Assembly: GCA_024305405.1 (NCBI GenBank)
Contig: JAKNDB010000103.1
Span: forward strand, 2,976,001 to 3,040,000
Reading direction: 5' to 3'
Length of the DNA stretch: 64,000 nucleotides
From: Dirofilaria immitis
Lineage: Eukaryota; Nematoda; Chromadorea; Rhabditida; Onchocercidae
Both the position numbers and the translations under genes were made by a program. This document shows, piece by piece, positions 51,218 through 63,476 of the stretch. How positions within the stretch are numbered: position 1 is the first letter of the stretch; every line of letters begins with the position of its first letter. The notes under the pieces were generated by a model. It ran no database searches, had not been told where the DNA came from, and saw nothing but the letters and a program-made list of their open reading frames with translations.

Positions 51218-53976
51218 TTAGTGCTTCCAATCGGAACTCGTTGTAAACTCCGTTATACATTTATCCCAATCTGGCCAGTATCGTGCTGAAATTAAGTACT
51301 TCTAATTTTCTTCGAATGTAAATGTTTATTCAATTTTTGTTTTCTCATTTTCTTTTTAAACTGATTAATTTTGTTCTAAATTTGAACAAAATGAGTAGTT
51401 TTGATCTATTTTAAAGAGAGATAAATTAAAAACGACTAAATATTTTTAATCAGTTATCGTCATAAACTATTCAGTCATAAAATGCCATTCAAAAAATATG
51501 GTCAAATATAATATTATATTTCTCATTCTATAATTTAGAAATTAAATTAAATTAAAATTAAGTTTTTGAAAAACTGACCTTTCATTCGTTCACAATATTC
51601 TTTCAAATTCGGCAATTCTTTTTCAATTGTCGCTTTTGGTGGGAAATCATATGGAGCATATATAATTTGGCACAACACTCCAAATAATGTTGCATCAACC
51701 AGAAAAAGCAATGTTCAATTTAATATGCTAATTTATAATCATGATTTAGAACAGTTACAGCAAAGAAATTTTAATCGGTAATTTAATGCGGGTTAAAAAT
51801 TCGCTTCTAGTTTATTTTTATCCAATATTTGAAAATAAGAATTAAATCAAAATATTTTGCTTACTCTTGTTGGCTTAAAGCCAGTGAAATAATGTTTATT
51901 GCCAAGAAAAGATGAAATTGCTTTCAAATCATCATTTGCAATATTAATGATTTCATCTCGATTGTGCTTTGTGATAGCAAGTACTGGCCGTTTTTTCCTC
52001 ATCTGTAATTTAGAAAATCAAATTTTTACCTTCAAAAAAATAATATTTGAATAAGTTTTGCATAAAAACTATTTGCTCATCGGAAATTATGAAAATGAAG
52101 TAATAATAAAAGTTGATAACTCGATATATCTTTCAAAATTTTATAATAATTTTGCATACTATTTAATTTAAGTTTAGTAGAATATATTTCTGCTTAAAAT
52201 TAGTTGATTGTTCTAAATTATTAGTTTAAAATATTTCTAGGAAATAATTTTGGAAGTAATAACATAAACTTTCATTAAAATATTATTAAAAGTCAATTCT
52301 ATACATAATTATGCCAAAGTCCGGAAAATAATTCCCTTTTACTTTACTGATTAATAATATCAGTGATGTATTGGATTTTTAATAAGTTTTTCAGCTGTTC
52401 GGATTATTTCGTTTTCGTTTCCATTTCTTTTTATTCATCGAAAATTATTCGTAGAAAAGCAATTATATCAATTAAAGAAACAAATCGATTTATTTTCTCA
52501 GTTATATGATATCGTAAAAAATAAAAATTTACCTTTTTTCCTTCTAAAACTATAAAATCAATTATGTTAGAATTGCAAAAAATATATAAATAAAATAAAT
52601 GGTACCAGCGAAATCATCATTATTTTAAGTAAAATTTCCAAAATACAGCCAATATACCAAATGTACTATCAGGTAATTGTTGGAAAAGCTCATCAAAATG
52701 TTCCACAAATCGAAAATAAGCATTTGTTACTGCTAATGAACTTTCAGCTATTGCTTCAAATGCTCGAGCTGTTGCCTTTTGCTCATCATTTAAATGGTTT
52801 TCCATTGATTCTTTGGAGAAAATTCTTGTCATATCTCTAAAAATTTTGTTTATTCCAATAATTTATTTTTTCTTTCTAAATTAGTAATAGAATATGAATT
52901 TATTTATACAATCAAAATGTGCAATGTGATAAGTAAAATATGATAAATGTGTATGTCATCAAAAAAACAAACAAACACAATAAAATGATAGATAATTCAC
53001 TATAAAAAAAAATATGAAATAATTAAGTTTTGAAAATTTTCGTAATAGAATAAAATACCGTATTGCAAGTGCTGAATCAGAATATTCTCTGCCATTATAT
53101 TCCAAAAATGGCACTGTTCCCTCCAACGAACGTATTCTCCAGGAGCAGATATTCTAATTGAAAAAAAAGTTATCGTAATGAAATAATCAAGACATTTTAT
53201 CACTTAATCATTATTAACAAAGTGAGTATTTTTAGAGATTTTTAAAAGAATTTGTTCATTTTAATGTAATTTAAATGATTATGTTATCAAACGTATAATA
53301 TTTTTAATATTTATTCTAACTTCATATTGTATATCAGCCATACGAAGCCAAGTTTCCAATTTTAAGCAAAACGGTGAAATAGTTGGTACACATTTCGCTC
53401 GCGGTAATTGATATAAATAAACTATGCCTAAGATGAGTAGATAATTATTTAAATATAAGTATTGCACAAATGAACAATAACTTATTAAAGATATATAGAA
53501 AATACATTTAATAAATTATGTCAAACATTTTTCCCGATTATTTTAATTACAATATTTAAGTTTTCAAAATTTCAAAAAGATAGATTATGCCTAAGATGAG
53601 GACCTAAATAAATAAATTAGTTTAAAATTGCTATTTTCTATTTCACTCCTATATATAATTTAAACTTTCTTAAAACCCTCATATTCTTTGCAATTTCTTA
53701 AAACTAATTTATTTAATAATTTCAGGTACAGTTATTTACCGATTTAGAAAAAATAGAAATGAAGCAAAAGAAATTAATCAACAAATGAGCTAATATTATT
53801 GAACTCAAACCTTGCTTATAATCATCTTTAATTGGTGTTTTGCGTCGTCGTCTAGTTAAATATCTATATGGAATGTATAATACAAGAACGATTCCACCAA
53901 TTGAAGCAATTTTTGCATATGGTATTGTTTGTTGATAAAATTCATATGCATAACTTTGTAGTGAATCAAATATCAT
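51218..53976 (-). CDS. Failed axon connections (FAXC)-like GST-fold membrane protein, 7 exons, about 308 aa
   Basis: GST-like proteins of the FAXC group, named for a Drosophila axon-guidance gene; enzymatic activity is not established. Exons from the 5' end: 53976-53811, 53427-53321, 53153-53059, 52836-52606, 52002-51865, 51699-51579, 51285-51218. The start ATG directly follows TTTTGTAG, a likely trans-splice acceptor. Residues about 23-40 (IASIGGIVLVLYIPYRYL) form a membrane segment followed by TRRRRK. Thioredoxin-like half: VYLYQLP, SPFCLKLETWLRMADIQYE, GTVPFLEYNGREYSDS. Helical half: SFLGNKHYFTGFKP, VDATLFG, LKEYCERMKARYWPDW. Two oddities: exon 4 reaches a phase-compatible donor only if one base is missing in the run at 52,623-52,626 (otherwise a shorter exon ending at about 52,641 is possible), and exon 6 follows TTTTTCTG instead of CAG. 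Confidence 0.88.
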
Positions 53977-54897
53977 CTACAAAAGATAATTTCATTAAAA
54001 TTTATTAGTCATATATAAACATTATACTATTAAATGTATGATTAATTTTTTAAAATTTGACACGTACTTATGTTTGTAGCATATCATTTCTATACTAATA
54101 TTATGTTTATTAATTACTAGTGAAAATACATTTAATATATATTTTTATTATATCATAAGCGAAATATTATTTTATACATAATATTTTTGTACGATATAAC
54201 ATTCATACTGTATGATACAGTACTACTTTTATTACTTAAAAATATAACATAATATATAACAGAATAAGCGAAATATTATTTTATGCATAATATTTTTGTG
54301 CGATATAACAATTATACTAATATTTTGTACGGTATAACAATCGTACTGTATGATACAGTACTGCTTTTGTTGCCTAAAAATATAGCATAATATACATAAT
54401 ATTTTTGTGCAAATATAACAATTATACTTTTGTATGATACAGCACTACTTCTATTGTTTAAAAATATAGCATAATATGTAGCAGAATAATAATTTAAAAC
54501 TAATTTTATCAATTATATCCATATTTTAGGCTATTATTGAAACGAAGAAAAAAGAACGAAAAATTGATGAAATTATTTAATTTGAACATATACATACATA
54601 TTCATTTGATTTGTTTTTTTTAATTAACACGTTGACTTTTTTGAAGTTTATTTCGAAAATATCAAATTCAAATTTAAAATTTGACTTTAAATGGAAAATA
54701 GTATTTGAAAATTATGCAAAAAAAGAAATTGAGGAATTGAAAAAGGTAATGTATTTTAAAAACTGTTGCTTTCTCATTGAGACGATATGTTTAAATAGCA
54801 CAACATTTTTACATTCTTTTCTCAAATCATAAAAATTTTTTTCAAAAAATCGATTGCTTTTGCACTTTCTATTTAACCATTTATTACTTATTTTTAG
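53977..54897. other. Intergenic region between the divergent FAXC-like and phosphatase genes
   Basis: Carries a tandem repeat (54,155-54,495) and no clear exon. Both genes presumably draw promoters from here. An open stretch at about 54,611-54,746 ends in AAAAAG|GTAATG and is phase-compatible with the first phosphatase exon called, but it has no ATG. The true first exon of the phosphatase was not found. Confidence 0.5.
54155..54495. repeat. Tandem repeat with palindromic TACTGTATGATACAGTA cores
   Basis: Three copies of variable length share GCGAAATATTATTTTA, GCATAATATTTTTGTGC, GATATAACAAT and the near-palindrome TACTGTATGATACAGTA (about 54,208, 54,348 and, decayed, 54,434). The array fills the intergenic space between two divergently transcribed genes. 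Confidence 0.8.
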
Positions 54898-57800
54898 CCA
54901 AAAAAAGAAGAGAAGAAAGGTAAATGTGTGTATAGTGCATCGTGATTTATTAATTTTTTTTCATTTTCTTCATTTCCTTTAACAATTAAATTAAATTTGA
55001 ATTTAAATTAAAACATAAAATGGAAAAGCGAACGATGTATTTTTTGCTTTTTTTTAGTTTGAATTGAATTGGTTTTTGCCTCACTAAACTGTCGTAAATT
55101 GAATTTAAGTACCAGAAGATATAGTAATTATAAAATTTTTAAAAACTTTAGATAATAAGATATTTTGCAATTGAATTAAAACATAAAATGGAAAAGCGAT
55201 TGAAGTATTTTTCCTTCCTTCTCCTTCTTAATTTAAATTGAATTATTTTTGCCTTTATTAAACTATTGTAAATTGAATTTAAGTACCAGAAGATATAATA
55301 ATTACGAAATTTTTATTAAACTATTGTAAATTGAATTTAAGTACCAGAAGATATAATAATTACGAAATTTTTAAAAATTTTACATAATACGATAACTGTT
55401 AGCTCAGTATTGCCATTCTTTAATATTTTCTAAAAGAGAGTATAAGAAAGAGTAATAGAAATATTTATTTAAATTATGAATCAATTGCTACTCTCTTTCT
55501 TTCTAGATGAATCAATGTAACTTTACTGCAAGAAAAAAAAATTTTTGAAATTATAAATACCATATTCAAACAAATTATTACTTAGTTTATTTAATAAAAT
55601 CCATCTGAAGCGGTTCATTCTCCGTTTTCTACAAATTATTTATCCTAAAGATCTGCTAAAAATAGCATCATCATTCAATATTAAGTATGAATAAATTCGT
55701 TCGAAAAGTGACAGCCGCATTTAAGTAATATATATATATACATTTTTTTTTCAAAAATATTTTTAGCTAAACGAAAACAAAAAGATGAAAATACGAATCA
55801 TTTATTTAGACATTATCATTATCATTCTAAAATGGTATTGAAGAGTGTTGTTATCATTTTAATAAAAATATTTAGAAATTGATTTATTTATTTCATTCTG
55901 ATTAAAACACTTTTGATTATTGCTATCAATTTGATAAAGATAATTGATATTGCTAATATCGTCTCAACCAGATTAAAAAATATTTTAAATTCTCATGCAA
56001 AATTATTACTGCAGCGATGATGAAGCATAGCCAAGAAGATATTTGACTTTTATTATTATTTTATAAGATAATAATATAAATATTTCAGAGATAGGAAGAA
56101 TAGCACAGAACGGGTATTTTTATAATTTCATCACTTTCATCTATTCAATTGATTGATAAAATTTTCGTATGATTTATTGAAAGGCAATAGTGAAATTAAA
56201 TAATTTAATATTCTAAAACTATTTTATCTAAAATGTCTAATTCAAACTTTTGAATTAAATAATATTAAAATTGCATAAATCGTAGATTTAAAATTTCAAA
56301 AATTTCATTTTATAATATTTAGAAAAGTGCGAATAAAGAGAAAAAAGATAGCAATGAAAAAAGATTTGCTAAAAGTGACAAAAAAGATCGAATCAGAACA
56401 TTTTTTAATAGACGCAGTCCGAAAAAGATGAATGTTCAAGTTCATCAAAGTTTGTTTTTGGAATAAAATTTTTATTTGCTAAAAACTTTCCTTTAATTTC
56501 AGTAGGAATCATACTAAATGTATAATACAGCAAACGTCAAAATAGTTAAAAAGAAAAAGTTTGAATAAAATTTTGTTATCGCTAAATTTAATCAATAAAG
56601 CAAATTCTTCCATATCAATCATATTGTAAATAAGTTAAAGATTACTATAGAACTCAAATGACTGTATTGGATGAATTAGCAGCAACAAAAGAAATGGAAA
56701 ATTTGAAAAAGATCTAAAACATGGATCAGCATATGATCAAGTCATTTATCTTTTAATATTTTCCAAAAAAAAAAATAATGAAATTTAAAAAGCATTGATT
56801 AATCAATCGATTAATCGATTCATTGATCGAATCGATTCATTGATCGAATATGATAATAATCATAATATTATTGTTAAAAAAGAAGTTATCATATTTTTAT
56901 CAATCCAATAAAATGAAATGATTGTTTAATTATTAGCAATTTTATTATGATGTTCAATAAAAATTAATACTTCTATGAATATCTTAAATTACTGTTATTT
57001 TATTGAACAAATAAAGCAACTACAATAAGAATATGCTATATATTTTATAAGAATTATTGTATAGGCAACCAAATGGAGTGATTTATTATTAGATAAAGGT
57101 ATAATTGGTTTGGAAATGGAATTCGAGAAATTAAATAAAGTTGTCGAAAAAATAGAATCAAAAGGATTTGATGCTAATGCAGAACGTAATTTCAGCAAAG
57201 TATTATCATTTAAAATATTTAAAAATTTTCATCATTATTGTAATTCCAATTTTAATTTCTAATTCCACAAATAATTTTTTATTGATATATTTATATGCAA
57301 AAAAAAGATTTTTTCAATTTAAGTTTTATTATTTTAGGAAGTGATTTGTCAAGATAAGCAACGAGTTTTGCTAAAAATGAAGCAAACAATTATATCCATG
57401 CAAATTATATAAATACACCAAATTTTAACAAACACTTCATTTGTACGCAGGTATGTAAAATTTCACATATCAAATATATGCATATATTTTAATCATTATT
57501 AGTTAATTTTAGTAATCATATTTTAATTATTGAAATAGGAAATTAATAAACTTTGAAAAAATACATTTTTATTTTAGTTCTCTATCATGCTAAATCATAA
57601 CAATTTTATTTTTCTATCATGCCAATAAATCTCTAGCAATTGAGTTATTATTTTATATGATAAATTTGAATAATCCTATCCTAATATTAATTAAATTAAT
57701 TTGAATGAAATAATATTACGACAATTTTAATATTGATAATAGACAATACTAAAATATGCTTTTTACTAATGTTATCATTCTTTCTCATTTATTTTTGTTA

Positions 57801-60533
57801 CTTTGTTGATAATATATCAGTGTCTTTTTTTTGCTAGAGGAAGTCCTGATAATAGCTAAACTTCTTATCCTGTTTTGAAAGTTGAAGACCAACCTGAATT
57901 ATCTTTGGATAATATAATTTTAGCATCATATACTATATTGAATCGTTTTGTTAGATGCAATCAATTTTACGATTACTACTCAGAATATGTAATCTGAAAA
58001 AATTAAAAAATCAGTCTTAACAATATAAATAAACTTTAAAACTTCAATTTTTCCAGCAAAATTACAAATCACAAAAAATTTTAAAAGAAAAGAAAACTTT
58101 TAAAATTTCGAAAATTTATTCAAAGCTATAAATTAATTAATAAATTTTACAATTTCTTGACAATTAATTTTAATCTTTAGCGACCAATGCTAACAACGAT
58201 TGAATCATTTTATAAAATGCTTTTACAAGAACATGTTGAATGTGTTATCATGTTATGTTCGTTTGCGGAATCTACGGAAAGAAATGCGCACCGTATTTTC
58301 CACATTTACCAACAGAAAATCCAATGAAATTTGGCTCGATTACTGTCAAATGCATTACCGTATATTATTTTAAAAATAATTCAAATAAATAATTAATAAT
58401 CAAAATAATTATAAGATTTCAATATGTAAATTAAGTCGTTATAGAGCTATTTATGAGGTATATAATTTTAAGCATTAGAATTACCTTATTTCACTGTTTA
58501 ATCATATCATGTCAGATTATTAATTTTTAATCATTTTTGATTACAAATATATTACTTTGTGTCATCTTTCGCTATTTATAACAAGAGTATTATTATTATT
58601 ATCATTGTTATTATTATTAGTAGTACTACTATATTATTATTACTATTATTATTATTGCTATTATTAATATTATTATCATCATTATTATTACTATTACTAT
58701 TAAATACTATTTATACATTAATTTTACGCAAGTATTATAGATTTTACAATCACTTAGACTTTATTTCATTTTCTTTTTAATTTTCTTTTAAAATTTAATT
58801 ATCGACTTTCTTCCTTCGTTATAATAATATTTTAATTTTTATTTATTATCGTAGATTATTTGAAGTTAAATTAATGTTAGAATTAAATAAGAATAAATTT
58901 TGAAATTTTTATAAATTATGCTAATTTTAGATCGAAAAAATGAAATATGAAACAAATATAATAATTACTACACTGGCAATTATTGGAGCTGGTAAAAGCA
59001 ATTTTTATCAAGCATTATCACTGGGAAAATTGGCCTGATAAGGATCCTCCGGATTCATCACTAACTATTTTCAACTTATTATGCCTAATTCGACAATACA
59101 AGAAACCGATCGTTGTACATTGTTCTGATGGTGTATTTTGATGTATTAACAAAAAGAAATTTTTTCGTGAAAGTATACTGTATAGGAAGAATATTTTTTA
59201 AAGTCACTAATTTACATAAGCAATAATAAAATAATTAAAATAAAAAGCTTATACAGTATTTTTGTTGAAATAAGTCCAATCATACTGTATGCAAATTAAG
59301 TTAAAAGATGAAATGAAATATTTTGTTTTAAATAGGTGTTGGTCGAAGTATGATATTTATAACTATCGAATATGTATTGCAAAAACTGATACGAGGTGAA
59401 AATTGCGCTGATTTTATCGATGTAATTAAAGAAATTCGAAATCAACGTGCTATGGCTATACGAACTGTTTGGGTTTGTTAATTAAATTTTGAATTAAAAA
59501 TATTAAAAATTAAATATTTGAGTATTATGTTTATTTCGCAACAAATCAATTTAAATCACTTTTGACAAAGTTTCAAAAAACAAAAGAAATGCGAATTATT
59601 GCTATTGAAAAAAAGATTGCATAGGATATTCAATTTATTTCTATCAATTGATAAAAATAAATTGATCAAAATATTTCGTCTAAACTATCATTTATCATAG
59701 CAAACAATATTCTATAATAATTTTGTGATAAAAATTTTTAACAGAAGTTTACATAAGTTATTGAATTAAAATATTGAAATTTTGTTCAATAATTGAAAAT
59801 AACTTATATAACAATTGAAAACAATTTATATAATAATAGGAAATGGTTAGCGTAATAATTGGAAATGATTAATATAATGATTGAAAATAACTTATAATTG
59901 AAAATGATTAGTATAATAATTGAAAATGATCGATATCATAGTTGAAAATGATTCATATAATAATCGAAAATAATTTATATAATAGTTGGAAATGGTTGAT
60001 ATAATAATTGAAAATAACTTATATAACAATTGAAAACAATTTATACAATAATAGGAAATGGTTAGCGTAATAATTGGAAATGATTAATATAATAATAGCA
60101 TAACTTATACAATAACTGGAAATGATTAATATAATAATTGAAAATTATAGCAATATATTTTGCTCAACAGATTATTACTTCAATTCTTTCAAGAACTTAA
60201 CATAGTTGACATGTCACAACGTTTACTCGAATTCATTGATGATTATGATGCATATATAAAAAGCATAAAGTAAGCAATTATTGATTTAAATCTTTAATTT
60301 TAATATTTTTGAATTATATATGGCAAAAATTTTTGATTATATAAAAGAATCATAACTTATCAATAAAATATTATCATTTTATCACATAATAACTTCAATA
60401 GTAATTAATAATAATAATTTTGCTTTAAATTAATTTACTTAATGTGAATAAATTTATCTGAAATTGATAATTTTATAATCTAATCGTTTTTATTTGTAGG
60501 ACGAGAAAAAATGATACAAATTTTAACAAATGA
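54898..60533 (+). CDS. Non-receptor protein tyrosine phosphatase, nematode type, 11 exons seen, frame disrupted
   Basis: Dephosphorylates phosphotyrosine. Exons: 54898-54919, 55767-55834, 56323-56449, 56641-56740, 57065-57199, 57338-57450, 58181-58359, 58931-59130, 59336-59472, 60151-60269, 60500-60533. A Lys-rich N-terminus precedes the catalytic domain: KGIIGLEMEFEKL, EVICQDKQRV, NYIHANYIN and HFICTQRPM, then HYHWENWPDKDPPDSS (WPD loop, general-acid Asp), IVVHCSDGVGRS (P-loop Cys and Arg, split by an intron after the Gly codon) and RNQRAMAIRTVWQY (Q-loop). All catalytic residues are present. One base is missing from runs at 56697-56704, 57373-57377 and about 58269-58273, and two near 59002-59012; exon phases otherwise fit. 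The first exon with the start codon is not identified. It could be an old pseudogene, but preserved motifs and splice sites favour a live gene with consensus errors. Confidence 0.85.
55019..55375. repeat. Tandem duplications in a phosphatase intron
   Basis: A block of about 160 bases containing AAAATGGAAAAGCGA and TAAATTGAATTTAAGTACCA is repeated from 55,019 and 55,185. The last about 58 bases of the second copy (TTTATTAAACTATTGTAAAT onward) are then duplicated once more. Confidence 0.8.
58580..58705. repeat. (ATT)n-like microsatellite
   Basis: ATT, ATC and ACT triplets over about 120 bases in a phosphatase intron. The I/L-rich open frame at 58,559-58,780 is an artefact of this tract. Confidence 0.9.
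59795..60145. repeat. Degenerate tandem repeat of ATAATAATTGAAAATGATTA-type units
   Basis: About fourteen units of 18-27 bases, each a version of ATAATAATTGAAAATAACTT, fill the intron before the penultimate phosphatase exon. A higher-order unit of about 200 bases (AACAATTGAAAACAATTTAT, then AATAGGAAATGGTTAGCG) is seen twice, at about 59,808 and 60,016. Confidence 0.85.
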
Positions 60534-60607
60534 ATTGAGAAATAGAAAATATTTTGATTAATTATCACATATACATATCAAATTATCCGTATATGTATTT
60601 ACATATC

Positions 60608-60613
60608 AATAAA
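60608..60613 (+). terminator. Candidate polyadenylation signal AATAAA for the phosphatase
   Basis: AATAAA lies about 75 bases after the proposed stop codon TGA (60,531-60,533), a normal distance for a nematode 3' UTR. Positional evidence only. Confidence 0.45.
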
Positions 60614-60654
60614 CAAACACTCATATGCCATATTTCTTTAATATTATTTAGTAC

Positions 60655-60800
60655 AAACTTGAAACTTTCTTATCATTCATATCATTCTTTTCATATCAAA
60701 AATTTTCATATCATTCATATTATCATGAATCAATCATATCATTCATTCATTCATGGAATCAAACTTTCCTATCATTCCTATCATTCATTCATTGATTGAA
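60655..60800. repeat. ATCATTCAT-rich simple repeat
   Basis: Repeated TATCATTCATATCATTC and CATTCATTCATGGAATCAAAC motifs. The latter phrase occurs twice with small differences (about 60,741 and 60,787). The open frame here is a by-product. Confidence 0.7.
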
Positions 60801-61734
60801 TCAAAAATATAAGATATTTTTATCTGTATATATGAAAAGATAAGATAAAATATTGATATTTTTTAATAAAAAATTTTTAATTACTCAGAATCAAAATTCT
60901 TTTCTCTTTTAATTCCACTACTATATACACAATTGAATTAAGAAAATAGGTAATTATAGCAGTAAGGATTCTTCAAAAAAAAATGATTAACTTTGTTACT
61001 GATTAATAATATCACTGAATGATATTTAGACATCAATTATTTTGACAAATGAATAATGTTTATTGATCATATTTATTCATACTCTAATGGTGTATTTATA
61101 TGGTGATAAATGATTTTATCTTTTAATCAATATCAATTATTGATTGAATCTTTATATTGTAAGAACGTATTATATTGATATTGTAAGAACATATTATCAA
61201 AGTATGATAAATGTTTGCTAAATGAACTATTGAAGATAATGATTATTTGATAAAAAAAAAAAAAACAAAGTTAATATCAAAGACAAATTAATCTCTCAAA
61301 ATTGAATTAATTTTTAGCTTATAATATTTACCTCAGAAATATTCTATGATCTAAAGTATTCTTTTTACTTACCTATATTCTTTTTACAGAATTATTGATT
61401 GATAATTTTGATTGATAATAATTATCTTAATAAAAGAATAATTTCTATTCATTTATATTTGTAAATATTAAAATTAATAAAATGAATATACTGTTGATTC
61501 TTGCGAAATATCATTCTAACTATTTCTTATAAAATATAATTCTAATATCTTGCAAAATTATCAAATAAATTTATCAGACAATATTCAAAGTAACTGAAAA
61601 ATTGAAAAATTAATTCGAAGATGGGAATAATTTAATGGAAGCGGAAAATGAGAAACTGTTAAAATTTCAATTTTCTATTCTCGACATACGATGCTTTTTA
61701 TTGAAAATAAAAAAAATTATTTGACATTTAAAAC
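60801..61734. other. AT-rich intergenic DNA
   Basis: No gene, RNA or structured repeat was seen beyond a short local duplication near 61,163-61,195 (TATATTGATATTGTAAGAAC against TATTGTAAGAACGTATTAT). Confidence 0.5.
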
Positions 61735-61935
61735 ATTGATCATTGATAACGATTGTGAAATATTTAAGGCACTGATCAATGACTGTGAAATATTTAAAGC
61801 ATTGATTGTTGATGATGATTGTGAAATATTTAAAACATTGATTGTTGATAATGATTGTAAAATATTTAAAACATTGATCATTAATAATGACTGTGAAATA
61901 CTTAAAACATTGATCGTTGATAATGATTGTAATAT
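61735..61935. repeat. 36-bp tandem repeat, about six units, one shortened to 30 bp
   Basis: The unit, of the form CATTGATCATTGATAACGATTGTGAAATATTTAAAA across its period, repeats in register with the reading frame on both strands (LIIDNDCEIFKT on the plus strand). One unit lacks six bases. No stop interrupts it, but start context, splice sites and neighbours give no support for a protein. Confidence 0.85.
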
Positions 61936-61948
61936 GGCTAGCAACTAA

Positions 61949-63087
61949 ATCACTTATTGCAAAGCGATCAGAATTTAAATCTCAATGAAATATTAATTAA
62001 TGAATATTTTTGGATTAATTTTTCTTTTCCTATCATATCAACTTAATACAAATAATGATTATAAAATTTATCAATTTAATCAAACTTTTTCATTTCTTTT
62101 TTATTATTTATTTCATAACTTATTATCAATTATTGATTTTTCAAGTCAATATCGTCACGTATCCACTGATTTTTTTAATTTTTACCTTTTAAAATTTCGA
62201 AATAGTCAAAGCAAAAAAGTATTGAGGAAAATGATAATTGAAATATCAAAATAATAATCGATTTAAAACTTATAATCATCAAAATGTTTTTATCAAACAA
62301 ATGAAAAGATAATGCAGAAGTGTTTCATCATAAATGCAACAAAAATGTACTCTACGATTGATAATAGTATCAAATTCGAATTTTTAAAATCGATAAGAAT
62401 TTTGAGATGTTCGATAAGACGGAATAAATTATGTTCGGAATAATCCGATCAGTGATTTTATTGGATTGATTCATAGGCTATTTATAAAACTTCAATGAAT
62501 GTGACAATTCAAATTATTATTTTTTTTCATTCAAAATCTTTGACCTTTTGGCAGTTTAATGAATAAATGATTGCATATATTTGTTTTATCAATTTATCAA
62601 TTTTATTTTTTTCCTTCCATACATTTGAAATGTCATAATTGTAATTTTATGCTTTTCTCATTGTTTTTTCTTTATAATATCTATTTTCTCATTGTTTTCA
62701 TTCTTTATAATATCTATTTTATAATATCTTTATAATATCTGTTTCTCATTCTTTATAATATCTATTTTCATACTTGTATAATAAAAAAATTTCTTGCAAA
62801 AATTATAATAATAAATATCAGTTACAGTATAATCGATTTTTACAGTGTAATTTAGGCTATGATTTACAGTATAATCGATTTAATGTTTCACTTCATAATT
62901 TTTATAATTTGAAAATAACGAAAAAATCTGATTAAAATTGATAATTAGATATATTTGATGACAAAAATTTCGCAGCAATATCGGATAGTATATGATTAAT
63001 TTTATCATTATCAAGAAATGATAAGTATATTTATCAGCGTCGACATATTTCCTAAATATTTGGAGATAATACCATTAGAATTATATT
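61949..63087. other. AT-rich intergenic DNA
   Basis: No gene supported. Short repeats of CTTTATAATATCTATTTTC (62,669-62,770) and CAGTATAATCGATTT (62,826 and 62,868) are present. Confidence 0.5.
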
Positions 63088-63476
63088 TTATTTATATTTT
63101 ACATATTGACAAATTTTAAAATGAACTAAAAAAATCACTTTTCTTTTTGCGGTTGTTTTGCAACTATCAATAATAATTTCCTCGAGTATTTGCAATGTTT
63201 CATCGAATTTATCTTTCGTATTCATTTCAGTGCTTTTTTATCATCAATTTTATACTTTCTCCTGCTGCCAATTCTTCTGAAATTGAAAATTACTTAAATA
63301 TTGATCGATGATTTTAAAAGGATTGTTGTAATTTTTGAGGAAAAAAATTTTATAAAATTTTAAAAGAAATGAAACTTTTACTTTTACCAGTATGCAATTC
63401 CTTAGACAAACATATTGATTCGACTGTACTAATTTCTCGTTCAATTGATTCAATAATTTTATTAAAATTAGAAACA
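63088..63476 (-). CDS. Two 3'-terminal exons of an unidentified minus-strand gene (partial)
   Basis: Exon A, 63476-63388, follows TTTACTTTAG and ends at ATACTG|GTAAAA. It encodes a helical, charged segment (NKIIESIEREISTVESICLS). Exon B, 63276 to a stop at 63,088, follows TTTCAG and encodes EELAAGESIKLMIKK, then, two frames on, MNTKDKFDETLQILEEIII and about 25 basic residues. Joining these pieces of exon B needs two one-base losses in A-runs, as seen in the neighbouring genes, so the model is tentative. The alternating charged and hydrophobic residues suggest a coiled coil. Upstream exons would lie in or beyond the last 500 bases. The family was not recognised. Confidence 0.4.

Noticed and set aside
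60171..60269. A further frameshift in the phosphatase before LLLQFFQEL
   Set aside because: Disappears when the upstream acceptor at 60,150 is used: the exon then reads QYILLNRLLLQFF in phase.
61691..61948. Repeat protein LIVDNDCEIFKT on the plus strand
   Set aside because: The 36-bp tandem repeat keeps the frame open on both strands; nothing else marks it as a gene.
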